Notes: generated by a model not told the origin, from the letters alone. Positions 18,415 through 27,928 are shown, numbered from the stretch's first letter. The stretch: 64,000 nucleotides of DNA from JAXGPX01 sp040766745 (GCA_040766745.1 JAXGPX010000007.1:46369-110368); one strand, 5' to 3'. Program-made: numbers and translations.

Positions 18415-19704
18415 ATGAGTAAACAGGCCCGCGATGTGGTCGTTATTGGATTTGCGCTGTTTGCAATGTTCTTTGGTGCCGGCAATCTAATTTTCCCTGT
18501 CTCCCTTGGTAAAGCATCTGGTTCAAGTTTTTGGCCTGCAATTTTGGGTTTTGTACTGACTGCTACAGGCCTTCCGTTTCTCGGGATTCTGGCCGGAATC
18601 AAAGCCGGTGGCTCGGCAAATATGGTATCGCCGCTTAACCGGTACTTTGCTACATGCATCAGCATTGCGCTGATGTTTTGTATAGGCCCTCTGTTTGCAG
18701 TACCTAGGACTGCTGCTACAACCTACGAGATGTCTGTGAAACCGTTTACTTCTGCAATTCATCCTGTCCTTTTCTATTGCTTGTACTTTGCTGTCAACGT
18801 GGTTTTTGTCATGAAGCCTTCACGGATAATCGATATAGTCGGAAGCGTTCTTACTCCGATTCTGCTAGTCACCCTGTCTTTTTTGATAATCAAAGGCATA
18901 TTGAATCCTGTAGCAGAGCCCGTGTACATAAGCCCCACAAACGTATTTTCAACAGCGCTGATTGAAGGTTATCAGACCATGGATGCACTTGCGGCAGTGA
19001 TATTTTCATACATGATTTTGTCTGCGGCACTTCGAAAAGGGTACAGAAACAAAGATGAGATAATTGGCCTGGTTGCCAGGGCAGGAGTTGTTGCTGTCGG
19101 CGGCCTGGGAATTGTGTATGGCGGGTTAGTATATCTAGGATCTCAAATGTCAGGCGTTGTACCCTGGAACATTGAGAAGGTCCAACTGGTGGTTGAAATT
19201 GCCAGGAGGATACTTGGGCCGAGGGGAACAACGGTCCTTGGCGTTTGTGTGTCACTGGCATGCATTACTACTTCAATCGGGCTTGTTGCTACAGTTGCGT
19301 CCTACTTTGAGAGGGCTACCATGGGAAAATTGAAATACAATACCAATGTTATTTGGATAAGCATTGCCAGTGCCGGTATTTCATCTCTTGGGGTGGACAG
19401 GATAGTGAACCTGGCCGTGCCGGTACTCAGAGTGTTGTATCCCATGGTAATAGTGCTGATCTTGGCCACTCTATGCCACAGGTTTGTCAAGGATGACAGG
19501 GTGGTTGCAGGCACTGTATACACTGCGTTTGCAGTGGCTCTTGCTGATAATGTCAATATTCTTGGTTTGAGAAGGATCACATCGCACCTTCCCTTTGCAG
19601 ACATTGGATTTGCCTGGGTAGTACCTTCACTTGTGGTGTTTACAGTGATAACTCTTGAGTTTGTCTTGGGATTAGAGGATACCCTGCGTCCCGCCAAACG
19701 ATAG
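18415..19704 (+). CDS. brnQ: Branched-chain amino acid transporter BrnQ
   Basis: Predicted 429-residue LIVCS-family carrier with about 12 membrane helices that takes up Leu, Ile and Val with sodium or protons. The N-terminus is diagnostic: FALFAMFFGAGNLIFPVSLG, followed by FVLTATGLPFLGILAG and GPLFAVPRTAATTYEM. Later FSYMILSAALRKGY and VCVSLACITTSIGLVATVASYF also match. GAGGTAG lies 10 nt before the ATG at 18415. The gene is single, between glpX and a MOP-superfamily transporter. No regulatory leader was recognised upstream. Confidence 0.93.
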   Translation: MSKQARDVVVIGFALFAMFFGAGNLIFPVSLGKASGSSFWPAILGFVLTATGLPFLGILAGIKAGGSANMVSPLNRYFATCISIALMFCIGPLFAVPRTAATTYEMSVKPFTSAIHPVLFYCLYFAVNVVFVMKPSRIIDIVGSVLTPILLVTLSFLIIKGILNPVAEPVYISPTNVFSTALIEGYQTMDALAAVIFSYMILSAALRKGYRNKDEIIGLVARAGVVAVGGLGIVYGGLVYLGSQMSGVVPWNIEKVQLVVEIARRILGPRGTTVLGVCVSLACITTSIGLVATVASYFERATMGKLKYNTNVIWISIASAGISSLGVDRIVNLAVPVLRVLYPMVIVLILATLCHRFVKDDRVVAGTVYTAFAVALADNVNILGLRRITSHLPFADIGFAWVVPSLVVFTVITLEFVLGLEDTLRPAKR

Positions 19705-19881
19705 CGTCCCGCCATCTGGCTCAAGTTTCCATGACTTGCCCCGTTTTCAAAACGTTGCAGTTACCTGATTTCTGCACGAGCGCCCTTAACTTGGACACGC
19801 CAAATTACTTAGTTCATTAGGGCTTTTAATGATACAATAGTCGAAATATATATGAGTTACTGGGAGAGAGAGGAACTATTA

Positions 19882-21291
19882 GTGCAAACAGATTTAGATG
19901 AAATCAATCTAACACAGGATAATGACATTACAGCAAACGTTAAACCTAATGTGGGAGTAGACGCTGAAGCATATGATACCGAGAGCAAGCTCTTGCCCCA
20001 GCACTCACTTGCTGATATGCTGCGGTTCTACCTGCCCCTGGCTGCAACTTCGATTTTGATGATGATTACTCACTCGGTAGTGTCCGGCGCCATGGCCAGA
20101 ACCCTGTACCCGACAATTGCTCTGGCTGCATATTCAGCCTCGTATAGCGTGGGCCAGATTTTTGAGTCCCCTTGTTATGCACTGCAGCGGATGTGCCTTA
20201 CATTTACAGTGGGAAGGCGGTCTTTCAGGAAGGCGGCCCAGGTAACGTTTATAATCCTTGGAGTGCTGGTCTCCCTTTTGTCATCCGTTGCATGGACCCC
20301 TCTGTCAAGGACTGTCTTCATGAATATTCTGGGTGTATCAGAGCAAGTTTACAACATGGCAGTACCGTCATTGAGAGTGTTCATTTTGTGGCCTATATCC
20401 TCAGCTGTCCGGTCTGTCTATCAAACGCCAATTGTTGTACAAAGGCGCACTACATGGCTTACAGCGAACATGATAGCCCGCGTTGCTGTTATGTTCCTAG
20501 TAGCAGCAGTCTTACCCGGATTGTGGCCTGTGGGGCCTGTCGGTGCCGCCATTCTTATGGCCGGATTGTGTACTGAGGCACTGTTGGCTTTTGCCGTTTC
20601 GAAAAAGGGGATTCCTCCTTTGGATGATGAGGGGCCGAACGAGCCTGTACTGAGTGTTCACCAGATCTTGAGGTTTGCACTTCCTTTGGCACTGGCTTCG
20701 GTCATCCAAACGTTGGGACGCCCTGTTATTACTGCGTCTCTTTCCCGAACCGTTGACCCTGAAATCACCCTTGCAGGATATCAGGTAGCGCTTAGCTATT
20801 CCTTTATCTTTACGGCCCTTACCTACAACATCTACCACGTAGTTGTGATTTTCGTAAAAGACAAGGCCTCGTTCAAGCAAGTAAGGCGTTTTTCAATTGC
20901 CCTTGGGACTATTGCCATGGTATGTTTGCTGGTAAGCAGCATTCCTCAGATGGGTACATGGATATTTGGTTCAGTGATAGGGGCTCCAAGAGAGACTATT
21001 TCTCAGGCACTCAGGACATTGGTGTTTGTATCCCTAATGCCCTTTATGGCTGCACTGGCAGAATTTTATGGCGGAATGTTGTTAATGAGGCAGCACACCT
21101 TTTGGGTGACTGTGGCTAAATTTGCCAATGTAGCAATAAGTTCGCTTCTTGTGACCACCTTGGCCAGAGTATCGCCGCATATGGGGGCCGCTATTGGTTC
21201 ACTTGCGCTATCATCTGGCTATGCAATAGAGGCGTTTGTATGTTACCGCATGTTTCGGAGGTTCCCTGACTGCAGCCGCTACCTGGTTTGA
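19882..21291 (+). CDS. MOP-superfamily (MATE/ANK-like) membrane transporter
   Basis: Predicted 469-residue membrane protein with an acidic, soluble N-terminal tail of about 45 residues and then 12 or so helices in two repeated halves. Each half begins with a similar segment (MLRFYLPLAATSILMM and ILRFALPLALASVIQT), the internal duplication typical of multidrug/oligosaccharide/polysaccharide exporters. The sequence looks closer to the progressive-ankylosis (ANK) type than to classic NorM pumps, but I am not sure. A GTG at 19882 follows AGAGAGGAA, so it is preferred to the in-frame ATG at 19852, which has no site. The substrate is unknown. It ends at a bidirectional terminator shared with the convergent NSS gene. 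Confidence 0.75.
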   Translation: MQTDLDEINLTQDNDITANVKPNVGVDAEAYDTESKLLPQHSLADMLRFYLPLAATSILMMITHSVVSGAMARTLYPTIALAAYSASYSVGQIFESPCYALQRMCLTFTVGRRSFRKAAQVTFIILGVLVSLLSSVAWTPLSRTVFMNILGVSEQVYNMAVPSLRVFILWPISSAVRSVYQTPIVVQRRTTWLTANMIARVAVMFLVAAVLPGLWPVGPVGAAILMAGLCTEALLAFAVSKKGIPPLDDEGPNEPVLSVHQILRFALPLALASVIQTLGRPVITASLSRTVDPEITLAGYQVALSYSFIFTALTYNIYHVVVIFVKDKASFKQVRRFSIALGTIAMVCLLVSSIPQMGTWIFGSVIGAPRETISQALRTLVFVSLMPFMAALAEFYGGMLLMRQHTFWVTVAKFANVAISSLLVTTLARVSPHMGAAIGSLALSSGYAIEAFVCYRMFRRFPDCSRYLV

Positions 21292-21397
21292 AACCGCTTG
21301 AATCCTGGCTTTACGCCTGGGCATGAATTCTGGCTTGGAACCTGCCTTTACGTCGGGCTTGAGGCTAGGAATCCAGATGGAAATTCAAAGGGGAATA

Positions 21398-21422
21398 TTG
21401 GAGGCGGTTCGCCCGCCTCCAA
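21398..21422. terminator. Bidirectional hairpin terminator
   Basis: Arms TTGGAGGCGG (21398-21407) and CCGCCTCCAA (21413-21422) make a perfect 10-bp stem with a 5-nt loop between two convergent transporter genes. T-rich flanks are short. Confidence 0.75.
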
Positions 21423-21437
21423 ATTGACACCATTCCT

Positions 21438-22844
21438 CTAGAACTTAATTATCTTCAACCCTTGGAGAAGAATTACAAACACCAGCAGGGGCGTAACATA
21501 CTTAACCACAATGTAAAACGCCCGTGCAACAGCAACGTTGTCCAGGGTGCCTTTGTTTGAAAGGGCCGCCTTTACATTGTCCCACTTCCAGAACCAACCC
21601 AGGAAGATACACAGAAATAGGCCGCCTACAGGAAGCAGTACATTGGAAGTAAGGTAATCCCAGAGATCAAACATTGTGCCGATTCCTGGAATTGTGAAAT
21701 CAGCTAGGACGCTTCCTGAAAGAGCTGCAGTTGAACCAACCACCACCAAGCCGGCCAGGGTAAGCATAGTGGCTTTTTTTCTTGACCAGCCAAGAGCACC
21801 TTCAAGAAAGGCCACAGGCACTTCAAACAAGGAAAGCATTGCACCGGTTGCGGCTATTGCAGCCAGCACAAAGAACAAGAACATGAATACCTGGCCTAAG
21901 GGCATAGAACTGAAAACTGCCGGTATTGTGATAAAGAGCAGTGAAGGGCCGGCATCGGGCTGGAACCCGAAGGCGAAGACTGCAGGGAATATGGCCAGGC
22001 CTGCGAGAAATGACACCAGAACGTCAGAAAGCATGACCCTCGAAGCAGTAGCAGGGATGTTCTGATCATCCAGGAAGTAGCTGCCATATGTGATCATGGT
22101 ACCCATTCCGACAGACAGTTTGAAAAATGAAAGGCCCATAGCCGTTAGTATAGTGACGCCTGTAACCTTGGAAAAGTCAGGTCTGATAAGGAATTCGAGC
22201 CCTTGCATAGCACCGGGCAGCGTAAGGCTTCGGATGGAGACGATAACCAGGATAGCGAACAGGGCAGGCATTAGCCGCTTGGTCATACGCTCAATGCCTT
22301 TGGAAACCCCAAGCATTATGATTACAGAGATAAATAACAGCACTATCCATTGCCATACTAGGGACTGAATGGGATTTGAAACCAGCTCTCCAAAAGCTGC
22401 TTCAGTTACCGCAGGGTCGGTTGATAGAATTGCGCCCTTGATGGATTTGAATATATAGGCAAACACCCATGCTGATACTTCGGTGTAGAAAGCCATAATC
22501 AGGAACGAAGATAGTATTCCTGCAGCTCCTACCAGCCACCAGGGTTTTCCAGGGGCTACTTTCTTTAGGCTTGATACTGCGTCGCCTCTTGCAGTGCGCC
22601 CGATAGCGAGTTCGGTAATCATTACAGGCAAGCCGACTACCAGAGTGCAAAGCAGGTAAGTGATGATGAAAGCTGCCCCGCCGTTTACGCCTGTAAGGTA
22701 TGGAAATTTCCAAATGTTGCCAAGGCCTACTGCTGAACCAAGGGTAGCAGCAATAACCCCGAGCCTAGTAGTGAAGGTATCTCGTGCCGCCGTCTGTTTC
22801 ATTGGAACAGACCCTGTCCTTTCCGCTGTCGCCATGTTTGCCAT
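21438..22844 (-). CDS. Sodium-dependent transporter, NSS (SNF) family
   Basis: Predicted 468-residue neurotransmitter:sodium symporter homologue with about 11-12 helices. The first helix has GSAVGLGNIWKFPYLTGVNGGAAF, the unwound sodium and substrate site of LeuT-type carriers. LPVMITELAIGR follows in helix 2, and SFFKLSVGMGTMITYGSYF in helix 6 is also family-typical. Bacterial members import amino acids such as Leu, Trp or Tyr with sodium. GGAGG lies 5 nt before the ATG at 22844. About 40 bp before the start is a strong hairpin that could act as a leader regulator. The exact amino acid transported is not predictable. Confidence 0.92.
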   Translation of the reverse strand: MANMATAERTGSVPMKQTAARDTFTTRLGVIAATLGSAVGLGNIWKFPYLTGVNGGAAFIITYLLCTLVVGLPVMITELAIGRTARGDAVSSLKKVAPGKPWWLVGAAGILSSFLIMAFYTEVSAWVFAYIFKSIKGAILSTDPAVTEAAFGELVSNPIQSLVWQWIVLLFISVIIMLGVSKGIERMTKRLMPALFAILVIVSIRSLTLPGAMQGLEFLIRPDFSKVTGVTILTAMGLSFFKLSVGMGTMITYGSYFLDDQNIPATASRVMLSDVLVSFLAGLAIFPAVFAFGFQPDAGPSLLFITIPAVFSSMPLGQVFMFLFFVLAAIAATGAMLSLFEVPVAFLEGALGWSRKKATMLTLAGLVVVGSTAALSGSVLADFTIPGIGTMFDLWDYLTSNVLLPVGGLFLCIFLGWFWKWDNVKAALSNKGTLDNVAVARAFYIVVKYVTPLLVFVILLQGLKIIKF

Positions 22845-22880
22845 TGTTTCCTCCCTCTACCGCTTATGCTGTCTATTAAC

Positions 22881-22941
22881 AAAGACCCGTAGGCAGTTCC
22901 TACATAGCCGTCGCTACAAGGAACTTGCCGCACGGGTCTTT
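22881..22941. promoter_or_regulatory. Long two-part hairpin upstream of the NSS gene
   Basis: Outer arms AAAGACCCGT (22881-22890) and ACGGGTCTTT (22932-22941) enclose inner arms GGCAGTTCCT (22892-22901) and AGGAACTTGCC (22919-22929). On the plus strand it ends in TTTTTT like a terminator. On the minus strand it lies in the NSS leader and ends ACGGGTCTTTGTTAA, as an attenuator could. No T-box or known riboswitch core was seen. Confidence 0.55.
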
Positions 22942-23221
22942 TTTACCCACGGTGTACTTTGCCTTATATTAGCAAAGTTCGTATCGCTCGGACACTGGCC
23001 GTTGCTATGGGTTGGGCTGTGCCTACGGCACGGCTCCCAAACCAGGCAAATCAGGACATGCATAATCATACCCACGATGCCTGGAGCAACGCGGAACCCT
23101 AGATACTCTTCCCTGAATAATCGCTCAAGACAACAAGCAGATTTTGAGTATATTGTCGCATATTATACACTCTACGAAAGGAATATACAACCGCTTTTGA
23201 CAAGTTTGTGACCGGGCTCAA

Positions 23222-23274
23222 TTGTAAAAGTAACTTCCAGTGTTTTTGAGAAAAAGCAGAAGTTACTCTTACAA
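23222..23274. repeat. 53-nt near-perfect inverted repeat
   Basis: Arms TTGTAAAAGTAACTTC (23222-23237) and GAAGTTACTCTTACAA (23259-23274) pair over 16 positions with one mismatch. The loop itself can pair TTTTT with AAAAA. It has no following T-run and stands just before the 33-bp repeats. Confidence 0.65.
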
Positions 23275-23299
23275 CCCCCCCCTAAAAGCATTACTGGCC

Positions 23300-23427
23300 C
23301 CAAAACCGGCCAGGTTTCAGCCCAACCCGGTACCAGAATCGGCCACCTTCGGCCCAAACCTGGTATCAAAACCCGCCAGGTTTCAGTCAAACCTGGTACC
23401 AAAATCGACCACCTCAGTCCAAACTCG
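23300..23427. repeat. 33-bp degenerate tandem repeat, about four copies
   Basis: Units start at 23300, 23333, 23366 and 23399 (the last is 29 bp). Shared words are CCAAAAYCGGCCA near the start and CCAAACCTGGTA at the end of each unit; odd and even units are more alike, so the ancestral period may be 66 bp. It fills the gap before the rubrerythrin-like gene. Confidence 0.75.
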
Positions 23428-23470
23428 AAAATGTTTATATTGAGAATATGTTTCTTGTTGTAGGCCTGAA

Positions 23471-23501
23471 TTGGCGGACGGTAGGTTAAGGCTGATATAA
23501 T
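23471..23501 (+). promoter_or_regulatory. Extended -10 promoter for the rubrerythrin-like gene
   Basis: TGATATAAT (TATAAT at 23496-23501 with TG at 23493-23494) matches an extended -10. TTGGCG at 23471-23476 is 19 bp upstream. It lies 75 bp before the start codon. Confidence 0.55.
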
Positions 23502-23576
23502 GTTCCCAACGATAGTCATCTCCAACTGCCTAAGCAGGGGCTGTTTCGGGGTGACTCTTTCTAGGAGGTGCCAATT

Positions 23577-24095
23577 ATGTCACTAAGAGAAGTATTGATG
23601 AAAGCAGTGAGAACAGAAGAAGAGGGTTACCGGCTGTATTCCGAAGAAGCTGCCAAGACTAAGCACCCCCTTGTCAAGGGCCTTTTCGAAGAACTAGCTT
23701 ACGACGAAAGAGTTCATGCTCACAAGTTTCGCAAGCTACTAGAGACTCTTGAGGCTACAGGCAAAGTGGAGTATTCGAGTGAGGAGCTGCCTTCAATCGA
23801 AGGGCGAGTAAAAGACGTATTCGAGAAGATTGGCGAAGTGGCGGCCTTAGAAGAAGGAGAGCCGTACATCCAGGCTCTGAAGACCGCATTGGAACTGGAG
23901 AAGGAAAGTTACAGAATGTATAATTCTCTGTGGAAAGAATCTGATGATCCTCAGGCAAAAGCATACTATGATGTGCTCCGCAAAGAAGAATACGGCCATT
24001 TGGCATCGCTTGAGAACGTCCTGGCTTACCTTACCAAGAGCGGTATGTGGTTTGATGTTGAAGAAAGCAAGCGCTGGAATTGGATGAATATGTAG
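23577..24095 (+). CDS. Rubrerythrin-like ferritin-family di-iron protein
   Basis: Predicted 172-residue four-helix protein. Two pairs of helices carry the di-iron pattern: RTEEEGYRLY then YDERVHAHKF (ExxH) in the first half, LELEKESYRMY then RKEEYGHLASL (ExxH) in the second. This is the erythrin/rubrerythrin fold; there is no C-terminal CxxC rubredoxin domain, so it is a short form that would need an outside electron donor. Such proteins reduce hydrogen peroxide or protect anaerobes from oxygen. The ATG at 23577 follows GGAGGTG by 6 nt; an in-frame GTG at 23568 is part of that site and is rejected. An extended -10 promoter lies upstream and a terminator downstream, so it is monocistronic. Confidence 0.85.
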   Translation: MSLREVLMKAVRTEEEGYRLYSEEAAKTKHPLVKGLFEELAYDERVHAHKFRKLLETLEATGKVEYSSEELPSIEGRVKDVFEKIGEVAALEEGEPYIQALKTALELEKESYRMYNSLWKESDDPQAKAYYDVLRKEEYGHLASLENVLAYLTKSGMWFDVEESKRWNWMNM

Positions 24096-24133
24096 AAGTG
24101 TCGAAGTACGCCAACGTAACATACCAGTAATCT

Positions 24134-24180
24134 AAGAGGCTGAGCGGACCGGACATACCCATAATCCACTCAGCCTTCTT
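24134..24180 (+). terminator. Terminator of the rubrerythrin-like gene
   Basis: Arms AGGCTGAG (24137-24144) and CTCAGCCT (24169-24176), extended by AAG/CTT pairs, with a 24-nt loop and then TCTTGTTTCT. Confidence 0.65.
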
Positions 24181-24200
24181 GTTTCTAGACTGTCCGGGGT

Positions 24201-24300
24201 GGCCTTCAGGCTGCCGGACTCTTGATATTGCTACTCTGCCTTGTTGCCGTGCCTTTCAGGCTGCCGGCCTCCTAGTATTTCTAGTCTGGCCTGCTGCCAT
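24201..24300. repeat. 50-bp tandem duplication overlapping the end of the RND gene
   Basis: TTCAGGCTGCCGG recurs at about 24205 and 24255, each followed by a similar stretch ending in TGTTGCC or GCTGCC. The second copy runs into the last codons of the minus-strand RND gene, which stops at 24281. Confidence 0.5.
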
Positions 24301-27300
24301 CATTTCTCTTCGCAGACGCCATTAGCCTGGTCAATAACTCAATCAGCTGGGCCATGTCTTCGTCGCCGAACTCGGTCTTGCCTGTGGTATGAGAAGCCGA
24401 GTCAGCCCATGGCATATCTGCCGGTGAACCGGGGAGTGAACCGGGCAGAGAACCGGGCAAGGAACCAGGGCTTGAACCTGAGTCCGGCTGGATGTGACGG
24501 GTGTCAGGGCTTTGAGTCAGATCACGGGTATCGCCACTGCTATAGGGCCTTGGGTCAGTTTCCGATGCAGTCCCTGTTTCTGTTTCTGGCTCGCTCTCTG
24601 GTTTCGGCCCACTGCCAGGAGCCACGCCCTTACTGTGTCCGTGAAACAATCCCTGAAGCCGTTCGTATTCCTTCATCTCCTGTTCCCGATCGACTGCAAG
24701 TTTCCTCACGGGCCTTTCCGGTTTATACCCTGCAAACACGCTGTATACTACAGGGACTACTACCAGGGTAAGCAAGGTCCCTGCTGTCAATCCGCCCATT
24801 ATGGAAAGTGCCATAGGTGCGCTTAGTTCCGCTCCTTCGCCGAGTCCCAGAGCCATAGGAACCAGCCCGAGTATAGTGGTAAGACTGGTCATCAAAACAG
24901 GCCTAAGCCTCTTGGCAGACCCATTGCAGATTGCCTCACCAAGGGGAAGCCCGGCTGCCCGCCTCTGATTAATAAAGTCTACCATGACTATTCCGTTGTT
25001 AACTATGACGCCGGCAAGCACTATAACTCCAATAAAGGCGGTGATGCCAAAGGCATAACCTGACAGGTATAACGCTGCCACTACTCCTATGGCGCCTAAA
25101 GGCATGGTGAACATGATGACAAATGGCATGGCAAGTGACTCAAATGAAGCTGCCATAACCATGTAGACCAAAATTGCGGCTAGTATCAATGCCAGTTTCA
25201 GGGCATCGAAGCCTTCGGTCATTATCTGAGACATGCCGCCTACAGTGATCTTGTAACCTTCGGGAACGTTCAAGTCTGCTATGGCATTGCTAATGTCATT
25301 TGTTACCACACCAAGGCTTCTTCTTGAGTATTCAGCGTTGATGCTGGCACTTAGCCTTTGATCAATGCGGTTTATGGCCATGGGCCCTTCTCCGTCTATG
25401 ACTTCGGCAATATCTTTCAAAGCCACGTTTCCTGTCCTTCCGGCCAGCACCATAGATTCTATGTCGGAGGTAGTCCTTACAGCGTCATCTTGGTAGCGAA
25501 CCACAATGTTATAGGTGGCACCGTCTTTTTCCAATCTTGATACTGTCTGGCCTTTGACCGCCCTAGATACTGCACTGCCTACCTGTGCCGGAGTCAGGCC
25601 GTACAAGATGGCCTTGTCTTTGTCAACAATTACATGGAGTTCCCGCTTTCTTTCTGTTAGGGTGGAAGTTACGTCCTTTACGCCTTCCACATCCTGGATC
25701 TCCTGTATGAGAATATCGTTGAGCCTGGCAACTTCCTGAATGTCGGGCCCAGAAACCGATACTTCTACCGAACCGCCCATGCCCCCGGCCATCATGGCGA
25801 CAGATGACTGCAGGTTGAACGTGACTTCGGCGTCGCCTCTGATTTTGTCTACCTGTTTTTCGATATCTTCCATCACCTGGCGGGTCTGCTTTTTCTGAAA
25901 TACGTCGCTGGTCACTGTAGCTGTGATTTCAGCTGAAGAGCCTCTCGAAAGCCGCATTGAGGTCAGGCCGTCTCCCCGGCCTATGGAAATGCTGTACATA
26001 TCTATTGAACGGTTTCTGTCGAGGATGTCTTCGATTTCGGACACAAGGCTGTCTATTTTTTCAAGAGATGAGCCTTGAGGCATTGATACACTCATCGAGA
26101 AACTTCCCTCGTCGGCTGACGGCAAGAATTCAGTGCCCATGCCAGATCCCAGGTACGCAGCTCCTGCTACCAAACTTGCCACAATCAAGAATACAAGGAA
26201 CCTGTTATGCAGAGACCACTCAACAAGCCGCTCGTATCTGCCGGGTTGTGCCGATTTCCGGGAAATCCGTTGGCCTACACCACCGGTGCCGGCGTCTGGA
26301 GCTGAACCGGCTAGACCGCCTGACGGAACAAGGCCTCGCTTCTTCTTGCCCGCCAGCCACTTGGATGCTAGCATTGGTACTACAGTCAGAGAAACTATAA
26401 GGGACGCCAGAAGGGACAAAGTAACTGTCCACGCAAGTTCTTTGAATATGATTCCGCTTACTCCGCCGACGAAAACCACAGGTAAGAACACGACTACAGT
26501 AGTCAGAGTTGATGCCGTAATCGCAGATGCTACTTCCTGAGCTCCTAAGGCTGATGCTTCGCGCGGCTCCTCACCGTCTTCTATGTGCCTGTAGATGTTC
26601 TCGAGGACAACGATTGAGTTGTCGACGAGCATCCCTACTCCAAGGGTTAGGCCGCCTAAGGTCATAATGTTTAGCGTAAGCTTTCCAAAATACATAAGCA
26701 CAAAGGTGGCAATGACAGAAAAGGGTATGCTTACTGCAATTACAATCGTGGTTCTAATATCCCTTAAGAATACGATAAGGACAAGAATGGCAAGGGCTGC
26801 ACCTAAGAGTAAATTGCTGCCTACAGAGTTAATTGTCTGCTCAATGAAGTTTGCCTGGTCAAAACTGATTGTAGCATCAAGGCCTGAGAGTTCTGACTCA
26901 AGGGTTTCCAATTCGTCTCTGATAGCGCGGGCAACTGTAACAGTGTTTGCACTGCCTTCTTTCTTGATTAGCAGAGTCACACTGGGTTCTCCGTTTATCC
27001 TGGTAACTGAGGTGGTTTTGGCATAGTCCTGTTTGATTTCTGCAATATCCTTTAGCCTTACTGGAACCATAGCGGTTGCTGGGCCTTGGCCAGATCTAGC
27101 GGTGGAACCTGAGACTCCCTGAGTTCCTGCCCCAGGTACGGCGGGACCTTGAAGAAGCGCAGCATTTCCGCTCAGTAGGGCAGCAGGGGCATACCCTACA
27201 ACAAGCTCCTCAAGATCCTCAACAGACTTAAATTTGCCCTCAAGCCGCAGGTCCAGAAGAAATTCATTTTGCTCCAACTCACCTAAGGGGTAGTTCAGGT

Positions 27301-27928
27301 TGGAAGCAGCGATTACACCTGCCACAGATTCCTGGGTAAGCCCCAAGGCTGAGAGTTTGGCAGGGTCCAGGCTTACCTCAATCTGCTGTGTAAGCCCTCC
27401 CATGACTTCCACAGAGGCAACACCTTCAGTGCCTTCAAGCCGGGGTTTGAGAATGTTGTTCGTAAGGGCTGTAAGTTCGCCCAGTCCGGTGTTTTTTGAC
27501 TGTGATACGGAAATCTGCATTACCGGCAGAAGAGTGGGATCGAATTTCATGACTGTAGGTTTGGACGTGCCGTCAGGGAGGGGAACCAGTTCGATCTTCT
27601 GGGCAATGTCGCTCCGGGCTTCAGCCATATCCTGGCCCCAGTCAAAAGTAAGAACAACTATAGATACGCCTTCCTGAGAAATGGACATGATGTCCTTTAT
27701 GCCAGACGTAGTAACTGCTGCCGATTCTAGTGGAACTGTAACAAGGTCTGCTACTTCGTTGGCTGAGGCGCCTCCGAATGTAGTAATTACGGCGGCTACA
27801 GGTGGCGTGATTTTGGGCAGCAAGTCCAATTTTAGGTTTGCGAAGGACACGACGCCCAGCAGTACCACAATCATCATTGCCATCAGAACCGCAACAGGAC
27901 GTCTAATGGACGTTCTGGGAAGATTCAT
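24281..27928 (-). CDS. RND family efflux transporter permease (AcrB/SwrC-like)
   Basis: Predicted 1215-residue pump. Seen: first helix after RTSIRRPVAVLMAMMIVV, the large loop with TFDWGQDMAEARSDIAQKI, helix 4 GVGMLVDNSIVVLENIYRH (the proton-relay region, here Asp-Asn rather than Asp-Asp), a second set of helices and loop repeating the first, and a helix 10-12 block (GIVMVDFINQRR). The C-terminus has a hydrophilic tail of about 140 residues, rich in Pro, Gly and Ser. It includes GSLP repeats from a 12-bp unit repeated four times (24426-24473). No membrane-fusion protein or outer-membrane partner is adjacent, as in Bacillota pumps of the SwrC type. It follows a marR gene in the same transcript, so induction by a ligand is likely. 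Substrate unknown. Confidence 0.92.
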   Translation of the reverse strand: MNLPRTSIRRPVAVLMAMMIVVLLGVVSFANLKLDLLPKITPPVAAVITTFGGASANEVADLVTVPLESAAVTTSGIKDIMSISQEGVSIVVLTFDWGQDMAEARSDIAQKIELVPLPDGTSKPTVMKFDPTLLPVMQISVSQSKNTGLGELTALTNNILKPRLEGTEGVASVEVMGGLTQQIEVSLDPAKLSALGLTQESVAGVIAASNLNYPLGELEQNEFLLDLRLEGKFKSVEDLEELVVGYAPAALLSGNAALLQGPAVPGAGTQGVSGSTARSGQGPATAMVPVRLKDIAEIKQDYAKTTSVTRINGEPSVTLLIKKEGSANTVTVARAIRDELETLESELSGLDATISFDQANFIEQTINSVGSNLLLGAALAILVLIVFLRDIRTTIVIAVSIPFSVIATFVLMYFGKLTLNIMTLGGLTLGVGMLVDNSIVVLENIYRHIEDGEEPREASALGAQEVASAITASTLTTVVVFLPVVFVGGVSGIIFKELAWTVTLSLLASLIVSLTVVPMLASKWLAGKKKRGLVPSGGLAGSAPDAGTGGVGQRISRKSAQPGRYERLVEWSLHNRFLVFLIVASLVAGAAYLGSGMGTEFLPSADEGSFSMSVSMPQGSSLEKIDSLVSEIEDILDRNRSIDMYSISIGRGDGLTSMRLSRGSSAEITATVTSDVFQKKQTRQVMEDIEKQVDKIRGDAEVTFNLQSSVAMMAGGMGGSVEVSVSGPDIQEVARLNDILIQEIQDVEGVKDVTSTLTERKRELHVIVDKDKAILYGLTPAQVGSAVSRAVKGQTVSRLEKDGATYNIVVRYQDDAVRTTSDIESMVLAGRTGNVALKDIAEVIDGEGPMAINRIDQRLSASINAEYSRRSLGVVTNDISNAIADLNVPEGYKITVGGMSQIMTEGFDALKLALILAAILVYMVMAASFESLAMPFVIMFTMPLGAIGVVAALYLSGYAFGITAFIGVIVLAGVIVNNGIVMVDFINQRRAAGLPLGEAICNGSAKRLRPVLMTSLTTILGLVPMALGLGEGAELSAPMALSIMGGLTAGTLLTLVVVPVVYSVFAGYKPERPVRKLAVDREQEMKEYERLQGLFHGHSKGVAPGSGPKPESEPETETGTASETDPRPYSSGDTRDLTQSPDTRHIQPDSGSSPGSLPGSLPGSLPGSPADMPWADSASHTTGKTEFGDEDMAQLIELLTRLMASAKRNDGSRPD

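Noticed and set aside
22881..22941. T-box leader before the NSS transporter
   Set aside because: The T-box core AGGGTGGNACCGCG is not present on the minus strand here.
24281..27928. Complete tripartite drug pump
   Set aside because: No membrane-fusion or outer-membrane factor gene is adjacent; the pump is probably a stand-alone Bacillota type.
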